Source of the DNA: Hallerella sp964587155
Lineage (GTDB): Bacteria > Fibrobacterota > Fibrobacteria > Fibrobacterales > Fibrobacteraceae
Direction: 5' to 3'
Assembly: GCA_964587155.1 (NCBI GenBank)
Contig: CAZPKF010000017.1
Span: 1-60,528, forward strand
Length of the DNA stretch: 60,528 nt
Part shown: positions 43,186 to 51,240 of the stretch, piece after piece
Layout: each line of letters begins with the position of its first letter
How positions within the stretch are numbered: the stretch's first letter is position 1
The notes under the pieces: generated by a model
Databases searched by the model: none
Told to the model about the DNA's origin: nothing
Seen by the model: only the letters and a program-made list of their open reading frames with translations
Position numbers and translations under genes: made by a program

Positions 43186-44102
43186 TTGCCCATGGCGCGG
43201 AACCAGGCGATGAAGAAAAATGCGTAATAAAATATCCAGAGCAGAATGTCCCCAAAGCCTAAGGGACTACCCCAGAGAAGTTTCTTTTTGCGGGGCAAAA
43301 GACCCACGCCTAGACCTAAGATGAATCCGTAAAAATGGGCGAGGATGTCGGAATGTTCGCCCAATCCCATGAAAACGGCTAGCAAGGTGGCGGCAAAGAG
43401 TGGGGCGAATCGGCGGAGCAACCCGCGTGATTCCTTGGGCATCAGACGGAATTCAATGGTGCTGAGTGCACCTAATGCGCAAAAGACGAATGTGGAAAAT
43501 CCGAGAGAGCGAAAATCCGTTTTGACTGTCAGGGCAACGAAAAAGTTGGCTGTTGCGGAGGCTACCGCCAAGGGAAGGGCTAGCCTCGAAAGTGGCAGTC
43601 GGAATGCGAGCAAATTCAAGATGATATAGCCCGAAATTAAGTTTGACGCCAAATGATGGGCATCGCCGTGGAGCGTCAACGCGGTGATGGGTCTCCACCA
43701 ATCCCCGGCAAGAACTTTGTCTGCATCGGATATTCCCGAATGGTAGAAGGGACATCCTCGGTTTGAAAACTGTACAAGAGTCATCCATGTAGGAATAGCT
43801 AAAGCCACAAGTGGAGAAAGGCTCAATTGAACGGCTAAGGGCGCATTTTCTGTTTTGGGCGGATTTTCCTTTTTGTAAAGGGAAATCTGTTCTTGGGCGC
43901 GTTCAAAATCTTTTGCAAAAACGGAAACAGTGTAAGGGCCGCGCCCATCGCGGCGAATTTCGTGGGCAATTCCCTGACTGGCCAAAACTAGGCTGTAATC
44001 GCGAATTTGTTCGTAATTGCCGATTTCTACAATGCGCGAGGAATCCGGGTTTTCAAAGAGTTGGCTCAGCACGAGCCTTTTGAAAATGGTCAGCTTGCGC
44101 AT
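43173..44102 (-). CDS. Rhomboid intramembrane serine protease with GlpG-like N-terminal domain
   Basis: A 309-residue protein. The N terminus (about 20-80; GNYEQIRDYSLVLASQGIAH, FERAQEQISLYKKENPP) resembles the soluble N-terminal domain of GlpG. The membrane part has the family landmarks HGDAHHLASNLISG, the catalytic serine in SLGFSTFVFCALG and the catalytic histidine in ILAHFYGFILGLGVG. The substrate is unknown. The start follows mqnC by 7 bp on the same strand. The 3' end runs into the remnant at 42973-43185. Confidence 0.88.
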   Translation of the reverse strand: MRKLTIFKRLVLSQLFENPDSSRIVEIGNYEQIRDYSLVLASQGIAHEIRRDGRGPYTVSVFAKDFERAQEQISLYKKENPPKTENAPLAVQLSLSPLVALAIPTWMTLVQFSNRGCPFYHSGISDADKVLAGDWWRPITALTLHGDAHHLASNLISGYIILNLLAFRLPLSRLALPLAVASATANFFVALTVKTDFRSLGFSTFVFCALGALSTIEFRLMPKESRGLLRRFAPLFAATLLAVFMGLGEHSDILAHFYGFILGLGVGLLPRKKKLLWGSPLGFGDILLWIFYYAFFFIAWFRAMGKAFL

Positions 44103-44109
44103 GAAAATG

Positions 44110-45153
44110 TCAAGGGTCGTCAGAGAAGTTCAAATCGCGGCGGTAAGGTTCGAATCCCGCTTGCCGGATGAAGGATTCCGCTTCTGCGATTCCCCGAATG
44201 CCGCGGGATTCAAGGACATTTTCTTCCAAGACGATGCTGTTGATGTCGTCTGCTCCGGCAGAAAGTCCTAACTCTCCAATTTGCTTTCCCATGCCGAGAA
44301 CGGAAACTTCGATATGGCGCACGTTGTCCAAGTAGATTCTGGAAAGTCCCAGGATTTTGAGGTATTCCATGGACGTGACGTGGCGAATGGGAAAGTGATC
44401 CGTTTGCGGTTGGAAGGTCCAGGCTACAAAACTTTTCACACCGCCGGTTTCGTCTTGCAGGCCACGGACAAGGTCCAAATGGGCGACGATGTCTTCTGGA
44501 GTTTCCAACGAACCAATCACAATGTTTGCGCTTCCCGGAAGACCGTTCTTTTGACAGATGGCTAACGTATCGCGCCATTCTTTGGCGCTCAGTTTTTGGG
44601 GACTGAGTTTTTGGCGAATCCTGTCAGAAAGGATTTCGGCCCCGGCTCCGGGGACAGAAGAAAGGCCCGCATCTTTGAATAGGTACAGCAATTCTTCAAG
44701 GGATTTTCCGTGAGCCTTGGCGATATGCACCAGTTCTACGGGAGAAAATCCGCGGACGCTCATGTGGAGTTCCCGGGTGAGCATTTGGAGAACTTCTGTG
44801 TAATAATCCAAGGGGAGTTCTTCGTTGACTCCGCCTTGCAGAAAAATTTGGTCGGCCCCAAGGCGTTGCGCTTCTAAGGCTTTTTGACGGATTTGTTCTA
44901 ACGATAGCGTGTATGTGCCGCGTTCTCCGGCCCGTTTGGAAAATGCGCAAAATTCACAGCTGATGGAACAGATGTTGGTGTAGTTGACAATGCGGTAAAC
45001 GGTATAACCGACTCGGTTGCCGGGGAGCTTTTGTTTGCGGATCGCATTCGCTGCGTTCACGACTTCGGTCCAATCCGCATTTTTCAACAGGGAAAGAGCG
45101 TCTTGAAAAGAGAGTCGTTTTCCGGCAAGGGATTTTTCGAGAATCGGGTGCAT
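44110..45153 (-). CDS. mqnC: Dehypoxanthine futalosine cyclase (radical SAM)
   Basis: Radical SAM enzyme of the futalosine menaquinone pathway that forms the cyclic intermediate before dihydroxynaphthoate. The cluster motif is CSISCEFCAFSKR (C-x3-C-x2-C, about 61-68). Other family blocks are FLQGGVNEELPLDYYTEVLQ, ANIVIGSLETPEDIVAHLDL, FVAWTFQPQTDHFPIRHV and the C-terminal LSAGADDINSIVLEENVL and FEPYRRDLNFSDD. MqnC is preferred over MqnE by the LQGG block and the tail. It lies between argS and rhomboid; a UbiD decarboxylase is two genes further. Confidence 0.86.
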   Translation of the reverse strand: MHPILEKSLAGKRLSFQDALSLLKNADWTEVVNAANAIRKQKLPGNRVGYTVYRIVNYTNICSISCEFCAFSKRAGERGTYTLSLEQIRQKALEAQRLGADQIFLQGGVNEELPLDYYTEVLQMLTRELHMSVRGFSPVELVHIAKAHGKSLEELLYLFKDAGLSSVPGAGAEILSDRIRQKLSPQKLSAKEWRDTLAICQKNGLPGSANIVIGSLETPEDIVAHLDLVRGLQDETGGVKSFVAWTFQPQTDHFPIRHVTSMEYLKILGLSRIYLDNVRHIEVSVLGMGKQIGELGLSAGADDINSIVLEENVLESRGIRGIAEAESFIRQAGFEPYRRDLNFSDDP

Positions 45154-45161
45154 CGGTTACA

Positions 45162-46874
45162 TTACATGTTGCGGACAGGGAAAAGCCCTAACAAGACAAG
45201 AACGTCTTCCAAGACGATTTGCGTGCATTTGACGAGGAACAGCCGGGATTTTTCTTCGGGGCTTCCCAAAACGCGGTCATCGTGGATGAACTTGTGGGCG
45301 GCTCCGGCAATGTCCAGTGCGTATTGGGCTAGTTCACACGGTTCGTCCGATTCGCAGGCCTTTCGGATGCGGTCAGCTTTCTGCGCCAAGAGCTTGATGA
45401 GTTCGTAAGCGCTGTCGTCGGTGAGGTCTTCAAAGCGGGCGTCTTGAAAATTCACCTCGTAGCCCGCTTTTTGCATAATGCTGCAAAGGCGGACGTGGGC
45501 ATTTTGAACGTAAGGACCGGTGGCACCGTCAAAACTCAATGCGGAATCCCAATCGAATTTAACATCCATCAGACGGTGATTTTTCAAATCGTTGAAGGTG
45601 AGGGCGCTGATGCCGATTTGCTGTGCAATCAGTTCCTTGTTTTCCAAATTCGGATTTTTCTGATCGATGAATTCGAGAATTTTTTGTTGGGCTGCTTCGA
45701 TGACATCGCGTAACAGTTTCGCTTTGCCTGTTCGCGTTTTTCCCTTTTCCCATTTTCCGTCGATAAAGTTCAAGATTACTCCGAAAGGAATGTGCACCAA
45801 GGTGTCGTACCATTCCCGCCCCATTTTTTTCAAAACAAGTTTGACCTGTTTGAAGTGCAGGGCTTGTCCCAAATCGACAACGTAAAGACTTTTGTCAAAA
45901 TGATATTCTTGCTTGCGAAAAATTGCTGCAGCCAAATCCCTAGTTGCATACAGGGTGCTGCCATCGCTTTTGCGGATAAGGCAGGGATTCAGCTTGTATT
46001 CATCGAGCTTTACAACATCGCGTTCTTCGCTCCGTTCGAGCAGGCCCTTTTCTTCTAATTCCCGAATGACTGCGGGCATTTTGTCTTCGTAAAAAGATTC
46101 TCCCGTGTAATAGTCAAAGTCGACGCCCATCATTTTGTAGATGCGCATCAATTCTTTGAGGGTTGCTGCTCGGAATGCAGACCAGAGCTTGTGATAAAAT
46201 TTGTCGCCTTTTTCTAATTGGGAAAAGGCTAGGCGGGCTTCGTCTTCTAGTGTCGGTTCTGTTTCTGCCGCTTTGGAAAAACTCGCGTAGAGAATATTCA
46301 GCTCTTTTACGGTCAGCGATTGGAGTGTATCATCGTCCGTCGGCCGGTTTTCGCGCAAATACATGACAATGAGCTTGCCGAATGCGGTTCCCCAGTCTCC
46401 CAAATGGTTTATTCGGACAACTTTATAGCCAGAAGCTTTGTAAATGCGGGCTAGGCTATTTCCTATCATCGTGGAACGCAAATGGTGAAACGCCAGTTCT
46501 TTTCCGATATTAGGGGAACTGTAATCCATGCAAACGACTTTGCCGTTTGGTGCGGCGTGACCGTATTCCGATTTTTGACAAGCGATGGCTTCGAGGATGG
46601 AACTTGCTAGGAATTTGCGGTCGATGAAAAAATTCAGGTATCCCGCGACGGCTTCTACTTTGGAGATGCCTTCGGGCAGTTGAATTTTGGGCGCGAGTTC
46701 TTCGGCGATGGCCTTTGGTGCCTTGTGCATGGTCTTGGCCAAGACGAAGCAGGGAATGGAAAAATTCCCGTGTTCCGTATCAGCGGGGATTGTGATAAGT
46801 TTTTTGGCCTGTTCCACATCAAACGCGCCGGTCTCGGCGACGGCTTGGGCTATTTTTTCATTAAATGAGTTCAT
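45162..46874 (-). CDS. argS: Arginyl-tRNA synthetase
   Basis: Charges tRNA-Arg. The 570-residue class I synthetase has the HIGH-equivalent SPNIGKELAFHHLRSTMIGN (about 118-137), RINHLGDWGTAFGKLIVMY, LGQALHFKQVKLVLKKMGRE, the KMSKS-region GKTRTGKAKLLRDVIE and the C-terminal anticodon-binding domain (about 460-570). The start overlaps the rsfS stop by 14 bp. Confidence 0.96.
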   Translation of the reverse strand: MNSFNEKIAQAVAETGAFDVEQAKKLITIPADTEHGNFSIPCFVLAKTMHKAPKAIAEELAPKIQLPEGISKVEAVAGYLNFFIDRKFLASSILEAIACQKSEYGHAAPNGKVVCMDYSSPNIGKELAFHHLRSTMIGNSLARIYKASGYKVVRINHLGDWGTAFGKLIVMYLRENRPTDDDTLQSLTVKELNILYASFSKAAETEPTLEDEARLAFSQLEKGDKFYHKLWSAFRAATLKELMRIYKMMGVDFDYYTGESFYEDKMPAVIRELEEKGLLERSEERDVVKLDEYKLNPCLIRKSDGSTLYATRDLAAAIFRKQEYHFDKSLYVVDLGQALHFKQVKLVLKKMGREWYDTLVHIPFGVILNFIDGKWEKGKTRTGKAKLLRDVIEAAQQKILEFIDQKNPNLENKELIAQQIGISALTFNDLKNHRLMDVKFDWDSALSFDGATGPYVQNAHVRLCSIMQKAGYEVNFQDARFEDLTDDSAYELIKLLAQKADRIRKACESDEPCELAQYALDIAGAAHKFIHDDRVLGSPEEKSRLFLVKCTQIVLEDVLVLLGLFPVRNM

Positions 46875-47373
46875 CTTCCGCCTTCGCTTTTTTCGAAGTT
46901 GCTTTTACAAAATCCTTTTCTTCGAGTTCGGTTATCGGAGCGTCGCTGTAAAGTTTGTCAAATGCCAGTTCTTCGCGTTTGCTTTCTTCGAAAAGCTGGA
47001 TCATCAAATCGAATCCTGCATCGAATACAGCCCAACGCATACTGATGCCCGGTTTGTATTCTGTGCTGTATTTCATCTTCCGCGATTTGAATTCTTTGGA
47101 AAGTTCATCGAGGATGGCTTGCATCTGAGCTTCGCTTTCGCAGGTTGCCACTAACATAAAGTCGGCAGTTTCGGAAATGCCGCGCAAGTCGATGAGTTCG
47201 AGCTTTTGGGCGCGCAATCCAAAGAGAATGTTCGCCGCAATTTGTACGGATTCCGTATAGGCTGATTTCTTTGCCGTTTTCTTTGCCGGAGCTTTCTTCA
47301 CCTTGGGTGATTCCGTTTCGGCCTTTTTCTTGACGGTAGTTTTTTTGGGGGCGGTCTTTTTTGCTGTAGTCAT
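46861..47373 (-). CDS. rsfS: Ribosomal silencing factor with a lysine-alanine-rich N-terminal tail
   Basis: Binds ribosomal protein L14 and blocks subunit joining when nutrients are low. The RsfS domain is residues about 43-155: AANILFGLRAQKLELIDLRG, ADFMLVATCESEAQMQAILD, STEYKPGISMRWAVFDAGFD and FDKLYSDAPI. The first 40 residues (AKKTAPKKTTVKKKA, KVKKAPAKKTAKKSA) are a basic histone-H1-like tail absent from most RsfS proteins, suggesting extra nucleic acid contact. It overlaps both neighbours (ATGA upstream; 14 bp with argS). Confidence 0.9.
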   Translation of the reverse strand: MTTAKKTAPKKTTVKKKAETESPKVKKAPAKKTAKKSAYTESVQIAANILFGLRAQKLELIDLRGISETADFMLVATCESEAQMQAILDELSKEFKSRKMKYSTEYKPGISMRWAVFDAGFDLMIQLFEESKREELAFDKLYSDAPITELEEKDFVKATSKKAKAEDELI

Positions 47374-47768
47374 AGGGCTCCTGCCTGTATCGTTTTTTCA
47401 AAATCCTTGCCGACGTAAACCGTTGCGTCAACCAGTTCCCGCTTGTTTTCTAACGGAATGACATTGTCGGTGCGAAGTGCTCGGGCCAAAGCTTCGGCTC
47501 CTGCCCAATGTGGATTGCGAAGCGCAATGATGGTTTCTTCGTAATTCCACAATTTGTCGTTGCTGACTTCGACGACATCAAATCCTTGGGAACGCAGATA
47601 ATCGCACATTTGAGAGGCGGCTCCGGGTATTCCACTGGAATTTAAAACTTGAATGTCGCCTGGAGTCGCGCGGATTTCCTCGGTCACCGGCTGTTCATCC
47701 CGGCAAGCGGAGATGCTGAGAGGAATGCACAACAGGAATATGGATTTCTGCGATGGAAAAAATTTCAC
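47370..47768 (-). CDS. LytR_C-domain lipoprotein
   Basis: A 132-residue lipoprotein (lipobox SISAC after MKFFPSQKSIFLLCIPL; GTG start). The body (about 33-130) is the LytR C-terminal domain: GDIQVLNSSGIPGAASQMCD, YLRSQGFDVVEVSNDKLWNY, TIIALRNPHWAGAEALARAL and VDATVYVGKDF. This domain usually follows a LytR-CpsA-Psr ligase; here it stands alone. TATATT at exactly -12 to -7 of the GTG supports this start over the longer open frame. The stop overlaps rsfS by ATGA. Confidence 0.82.
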   Translation of the reverse strand: MKFFPSQKSIFLLCIPLSISACRDEQPVTEEIRATPGDIQVLNSSGIPGAASQMCDYLRSQGFDVVEVSNDKLWNYEETIIALRNPHWAGAEALARALRTDNVIPLENKRELVDATVYVGKDFEKTIQAGAL

Positions 47769-47774
47769 GCTGTA

Positions 47775-47780
47775 AATATA
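47775..47780 (-). promoter_or_regulatory. -10-like TATATT before the LytR_C lipoprotein
   Basis: TATATTTACAGC followed by the GTG start at 47768; TATATT at exactly -12 to -7 inside the 17-bp gap after panD. No Shine-Dalgarno sequence. Confidence 0.55.
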
Positions 47781-47785
47781 GCGAA

Positions 47786-48133
47786 TTAGAGCGGTTTGTT
47801 TTGGGCGTTCACGCGGACAACGACCGGTTTCCAAACACGAGCTTCTTCCGGTGTCAGGGAAACATAGGCGACTATGATGACCAAATCGCCTTTTTGGACC
47901 ATGCGGGCAGCAGCTCCGTTTAGACAAATGGTTCCCGAATCGCGTTCGCCTTCGATGACGTAAGTGTCGAAGCGGGCTCCGTTGTTGACATTTAAAATGC
48001 CGACTTTTTCAAAGGGGAGTATCCCCGCCGCCTCCATCAACGCTTTGTCTATCGTAATGGAGCCTTCGTAATTCAAATTGGCATCTGTCACCGTGGCACG
48101 GTGAATTTTGCTTTTGAGTAGTTCTATTTGCAT
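47786..48133 (-). CDS. panD: Aspartate 1-decarboxylase precursor
   Basis: Makes beta-alanine for pantothenate and CoA. It self-cleaves at Gly24-Ser25 (YEGS motif, Ser25 becomes the pyruvoyl group); Lys9, Tyr22 and the start MQIELLKSKIHRATVTDANL fit the family, as does NGARFDTYVIEGERDSGTIC. Length 115 is slightly shorter than the E. coli protein (126). It starts one base behind the stop of the preceding envelope protein gene, so they are co-translated. Confidence 0.94.
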   Translation of the reverse strand: MQIELLKSKIHRATVTDANLNYEGSITIDKALMEAAGILPFEKVGILNVNNGARFDTYVIEGERDSGTICLNGAAARMVQKGDLVIIVAYVSLTPEEARVWKPVVVRVNAQNKPL

Positions 48134-48134
48134 C

Positions 48135-48866
48135 TTAGAAGCGCACTTGCAAAATGCCGGCGACTCCGCGGTTCAAATTGGGACCGACTCCCAAGCTGAA
48201 ACGGTTCGCATCCGGGTTGTTCGCCCATTGCGTGTCGAAGAAAGCATCTGCAAAAGACCAGATGTGCGCTCCCAGCACGGGAATGAGCCAATAGACCCAT
48301 GTATTGTCGTATTCATCGCTGTTGATGGCGAAATAAGTCAAACCGCCGACTCCAACGACCCAAAGGGCATCCATCCAAATGGCTTTGATTGTCTCGTCGT
48401 GCTTCCATTGGTAAAGGGAGGGAATGACGGCGGAAAGATATGCGGAACTTTGTTCGCCGGCATGGTTGCGGTAAGTTCTGTCGATATCGGAATCTTCAAG
48501 GCCGCTGGCGCGTTCGGCTAACCAAGCTTCTTCAGAAACGCCGAGACGCTTCCAAGGTTCTTGAATGTATTCTGTCGGGCGCACACCCAATTCGGTCAGC
48601 TGGGTCAGCTTGTCGCGGCTCATGCCGCTTTCTTTCGCCTGTTGAAATTCCCATTGGGTAAGTCCGGCGTTTTCGTAATCGAATCCGGCCCATTCATCTC
48701 CGGAAGCAGTCGTTTTGCCTGCGGAATAGCTGTCGTCAAGGGTGGATTCCGGCGCATCCGGATCTTCTGCGCTGTAATAATTAGCCCCATCAGCAAAACC
48801 GTCTTGTGCGAACAAGACGGAAGCGGAAAATAGACAGACGCAGAGTGTTTTGAAAGCTGTTTTCAT
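48135..48866 (-). CDS. Exported envelope protein (DUF5683-like)
   Basis: A 243-residue protein with a signal peptide (MKTAFKTLCVCLFSASVLFA). The first half is polar and acidic (SAEDPDAPESTLDDSYSAG) with a GLTQWEFQQAKESGMSRDKL region. The second half has two hydrophobic segments (AIWMDALWVVGVGGLTYFAI, WVYWLIPVLGAHIWSFADAF) followed by the beta tail SLGVGPNLNRGVAGILQVRF. The overall layout resembles DUF5683 proteins of unknown function. The start is 25 bp after the tRNA-Leu gene on the same strand, with no terminator visible between them. Confidence 0.62.
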   Translation of the reverse strand: MKTAFKTLCVCLFSASVLFAQDGFADGANYYSAEDPDAPESTLDDSYSAGKTTASGDEWAGFDYENAGLTQWEFQQAKESGMSRDKLTQLTELGVRPTEYIQEPWKRLGVSEEAWLAERASGLEDSDIDRTYRNHAGEQSSAYLSAVIPSLYQWKHDETIKAIWMDALWVVGVGGLTYFAINSDEYDNTWVYWLIPVLGAHIWSFADAFFDTQWANNPDANRFSLGVGPNLNRGVAGILQVRF

Positions 48867-48891
48867 TGAATCTCGACAGTTCAGTTCGTAG

Positions 48892-48975
48892 TGCCGGGGG
48901 AGGGAATCGAACCCTCACAGAGTTGCCTCTACTGGATTTTGAGTCCAGCGCGTCTACCAATTTCACCACCCCGGC
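48892..48975 (-). tRNA. tRNA-Leu (anticodon CAA)
   Basis: Transcribed on the minus strand. Acceptor stem GCCGGGG/CCCCGGC with discriminator A, D-loop TTGGTAGAC, anticodon stem CTGGA/TCCAG with loop CTCAAAA (anticodon CAA), long type II variable arm (AGAGGCAACTCTG) and T-arm GAGGGTTCGATTCCCTC. The CCA is not encoded. The promoter-like TATATTTG lies at 48989-48994. Confidence 0.95.
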
Positions 48976-48988
48976 TAGGGGTAACCCA

Positions 48989-48994
48989 AATATA
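48989..48994 (-). promoter_or_regulatory. -10 TATATT(TG) of tRNA-Leu
   Basis: TATATTTG upstream of the tRNA. With the start at -7 after the box, the transcript would begin at about 48982, 7 bases before the mature tRNA. This is independent support that TATATT-type boxes are -10 elements in this genome. Confidence 0.6.
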
Positions 48995-49032
48995 GAACTG
49001 TTTTGCGATTTTGAGAATGGTAAAAAAAAAGA

Positions 49033-49902
49033 TTACTGTTTTTTTGTCGGTTGAAAGTCCAATTTGAGCGGCAAAAGGACCCTGTTTCCGTATTCGAGGG
49101 CTTCTTCTTTGGTGGAAAACTCCCCGACGAAGACCCGGAACAGTTTTTTCCCATCGGATTCGGTAGAAATTGTCGTCGCGGAGACATTCGCCGTTTTGAG
49201 GCTGCTGACGAGCATTTCCGCATTGGATTCGATGCCGAAGGCGCCTAATTGCAGGGCCCAATCTTTGGAAACGGCTTCTGCTGCGCTCGAAGAAGAGAGG
49301 GCGTTCGAAGAAGAAATGCGTTCCGGGGAGCTTACCTGAGCTGTATCAGGGACTTTGGCTGTGTCGGCGTGGACCGGACTGGCAGTGGTGGTTTGTTCTG
49401 CAGTCGCTTCGGTGGATTTGGCGCGTTGGATTTCTTCGCACAGGTGGTGCACGGAATCGGTGGGCGCAGCCTTGTAAAGGCTTTGGCAAACTTGATGGAT
49501 GACGGAACGCTGTTTGGGTTGGGAGCGGACGAATGCGGATTTGAGGCTTTTGTAAGCGAGGTCGGCGCGTTTGAGGTAAAGCTCGAACTGGGCGCGCGTC
49601 ATGTAAAGGTCTGCGATGACGGAAAGACTGTCGGGGGTTGAAAAGATAAGACTGTCGAGCCTTTTTTTGGCGAGGGCGAAGTCTTTGGAAACGCCTGTTT
49701 GGGATCTGGCCAAAACGCCCCAAAGAGCGCATTCCGACCGTTTGGAAAGTTCGAGTGTCGGGCAAACCGATTCGAAGGCTTCGGCGGCTCCGGTCCAATT
49801 TCCGGACACGTAAGCTTTTTGCGCATCTTCCAAAGTGGCGGCAAATGCATTTGAAGACAGGGCGATGGCGGCGGCGAAAAAGATTTTGTTCAAACGTGAC
49901 AT
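49033..49902 (-). CDS. Exported SPOR-domain protein with TPR-like region
   Basis: A 289-residue protein with a signal peptide (MSRLNKIFFAAAIALSSNAFA). Residues about 22-165 are helical and TPR-like (LEDAQKAYVSGNWTGAAEAF, RSQTGVSKDFALAKKRLDSL, DLAYKSLKSAFVRSQPKQRS). A Ser/Thr/Ala-rich linker (about 165-205; ISSSNALSSSSAAE) leads to the C-terminal SPOR domain (about 210-285; DWALQLGAFGIESNAEMLVS, RVFVGEFSTKEEALEYGNRV) that binds denuded septal peptidoglycan. Probably linked to division or the cell wall. The start overlaps miaB by 13 bp. Confidence 0.86.
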   Translation of the reverse strand: MSRLNKIFFAAAIALSSNAFAATLEDAQKAYVSGNWTGAAEAFESVCPTLELSKRSECALWGVLARSQTGVSKDFALAKKRLDSLIFSTPDSLSVIADLYMTRAQFELYLKRADLAYKSLKSAFVRSQPKQRSVIHQVCQSLYKAAPTDSVHHLCEEIQRAKSTEATAEQTTTASPVHADTAKVPDTAQVSSPERISSSNALSSSSAAEAVSKDWALQLGAFGIESNAEMLVSSLKTANVSATTISTESDGKKLFRVFVGEFSTKEEALEYGNRVLLPLKLDFQPTKKQ

Positions 49903-51236
49903 GGTTTCTCCTGTTCATCGATGGGCGTGCCGCGGAGCGTCCAGCCTCGGATGTCGTCTATCCGGCATGTTACGTAGTCTCCGGGCTTGACATTTTTTGA
50001 CGAGAAAATAACCTTTTTGAAGTTCCCGGTTTTTCCCACCCATTCATCGGGATCTCGGGATGACGGACCTTCGACTAGAATTTCCTCGGTGCGGCCAAGC
50101 ATTTCCCGGTTGCGCTCCAAGGTGATGGCGTTTTGTACTTCGACAAGGCGTGCTAGGCGCTCTTGTTTTTGCCCCTCGGATAACGTTTCCGTTTCTTTTG
50201 CGCTTTCGGTTCCTTCGCGTGGACTGTAAATGAACATGAACGCTGTGTCGAAACGGGCTTCTTTCACCGTGGTCAACGTGGCTTCGAAATCTTCTTCGCT
50301 TTCGCCGACAAATCCCACAATGATGTCGGTGGACAGTCCGTAGAATGGATTTTTTCCGCGGAATTTTTCCAAAATTCGCAGAAATTCATCGGCGGTGTAA
50401 CGGCGTTTCATTTTGGAGAGCATCGCGTCGCTGCCGCTTTGGAGTGGAATGTGCGCATGGGGGCAAAGTTGAGGAATGTTTTGCAGGACATCGATCAACT
50501 TTTCGGTGTAAAAACGCGGATGCGGACTCATGAATCGCACCCGGCGGATTCCGGGGACCGCTGCAATTTGTGTCAGCAAATCGGCAAAATCAAGACCGCG
50601 TTGGCGATAGGCGTTTACGGTTTGTCCCAAAAGGCAAATTTCCGAAACGCCGCGGGAACTGGCCATTTCCACTTCGCGCAAAACGTCTTCTGCTGCCCGG
50701 TATTTTTCCCTTCCGCGGACAAAGGGAACGATGCAATAGCTGCAGCGGAAATTGCAGCCGCGTTGAATTGTCACAAAAGAAGAAAACGGATGGGAAAGTT
50801 TGGCGTATTCGCCCAGGTAATTTTCGGAATCGTCAAAACCGGTGATGATTCTTTGTGACAGATTTTTTCGGGTGGACTTTAGTGGGTGCGGAAAGAGAAG
50901 CTCTGGAATTTTTGAATATTTGTCAGGTCCGATAACGTAATCGATGCAATCAACTTGTTCTATGAGGCGTGAACCGAGGTGTTCTGCCATGCATCCAGTG
51001 ACAATGAATTTGATCCACGGCCTGCGCTTTTTGTAGAATTTCATTTTTGAAATTCTCGCTTTGGCACTTTCTTCGGCCTTTTCGCGGACGGAACAGGTAT
51101 TGAAGAAGAAGAGTTCGGCTTCTTCGGGGTCTTCGGTGGGAAGGCATCCGTTTTTTTCGAGCATCGAAGCGATGAGCGCGGAATCGTACTCGTTCATTTG
51201 GCAGCCGTAGGTGTCTATCAGATAATGTTTGGGCAT
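49890..51236 (-). CDS. miaB: tRNA-2-methylthio-N6-dimethylallyladenosine synthase
   Basis: Radical SAM methylthiotransferase that modifies A37 of tRNAs. N-terminal UPF0004 domain with three cluster cysteines: DTYGCQMNEYDS, FNTCSVRE, VTGCMAE. Radical SAM core with RGCNFRCSYCIVPFVRGRE (C-x3-C-x2-C) and IPLQSGSDAMLSKMKRRYTA. C-terminal TRAM domain (about 375-440). It lies 4 bp downstream of the HAD gene and overlaps the SPOR gene. Confidence 0.95.
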   Translation of the reverse strand: MPKHYLIDTYGCQMNEYDSALIASMLEKNGCLPTEDPEEAELFFFNTCSVREKAEESAKARISKMKFYKKRRPWIKFIVTGCMAEHLGSRLIEQVDCIDYVIGPDKYSKIPELLFPHPLKSTRKNLSQRIITGFDDSENYLGEYAKLSHPFSSFVTIQRGCNFRCSYCIVPFVRGREKYRAAEDVLREVEMASSRGVSEICLLGQTVNAYRQRGLDFADLLTQIAAVPGIRRVRFMSPHPRFYTEKLIDVLQNIPQLCPHAHIPLQSGSDAMLSKMKRRYTADEFLRILEKFRGKNPFYGLSTDIIVGFVGESEEDFEATLTTVKEARFDTAFMFIYSPREGTESAKETETLSEGQKQERLARLVEVQNAITLERNREMLGRTEEILVEGPSSRDPDEWVGKTGNFKKVIFSSKNVKPGDYVTCRIDDIRGWTLRGTPIDEQEKPCHV

Positions 51237-51240
51237 GGCT

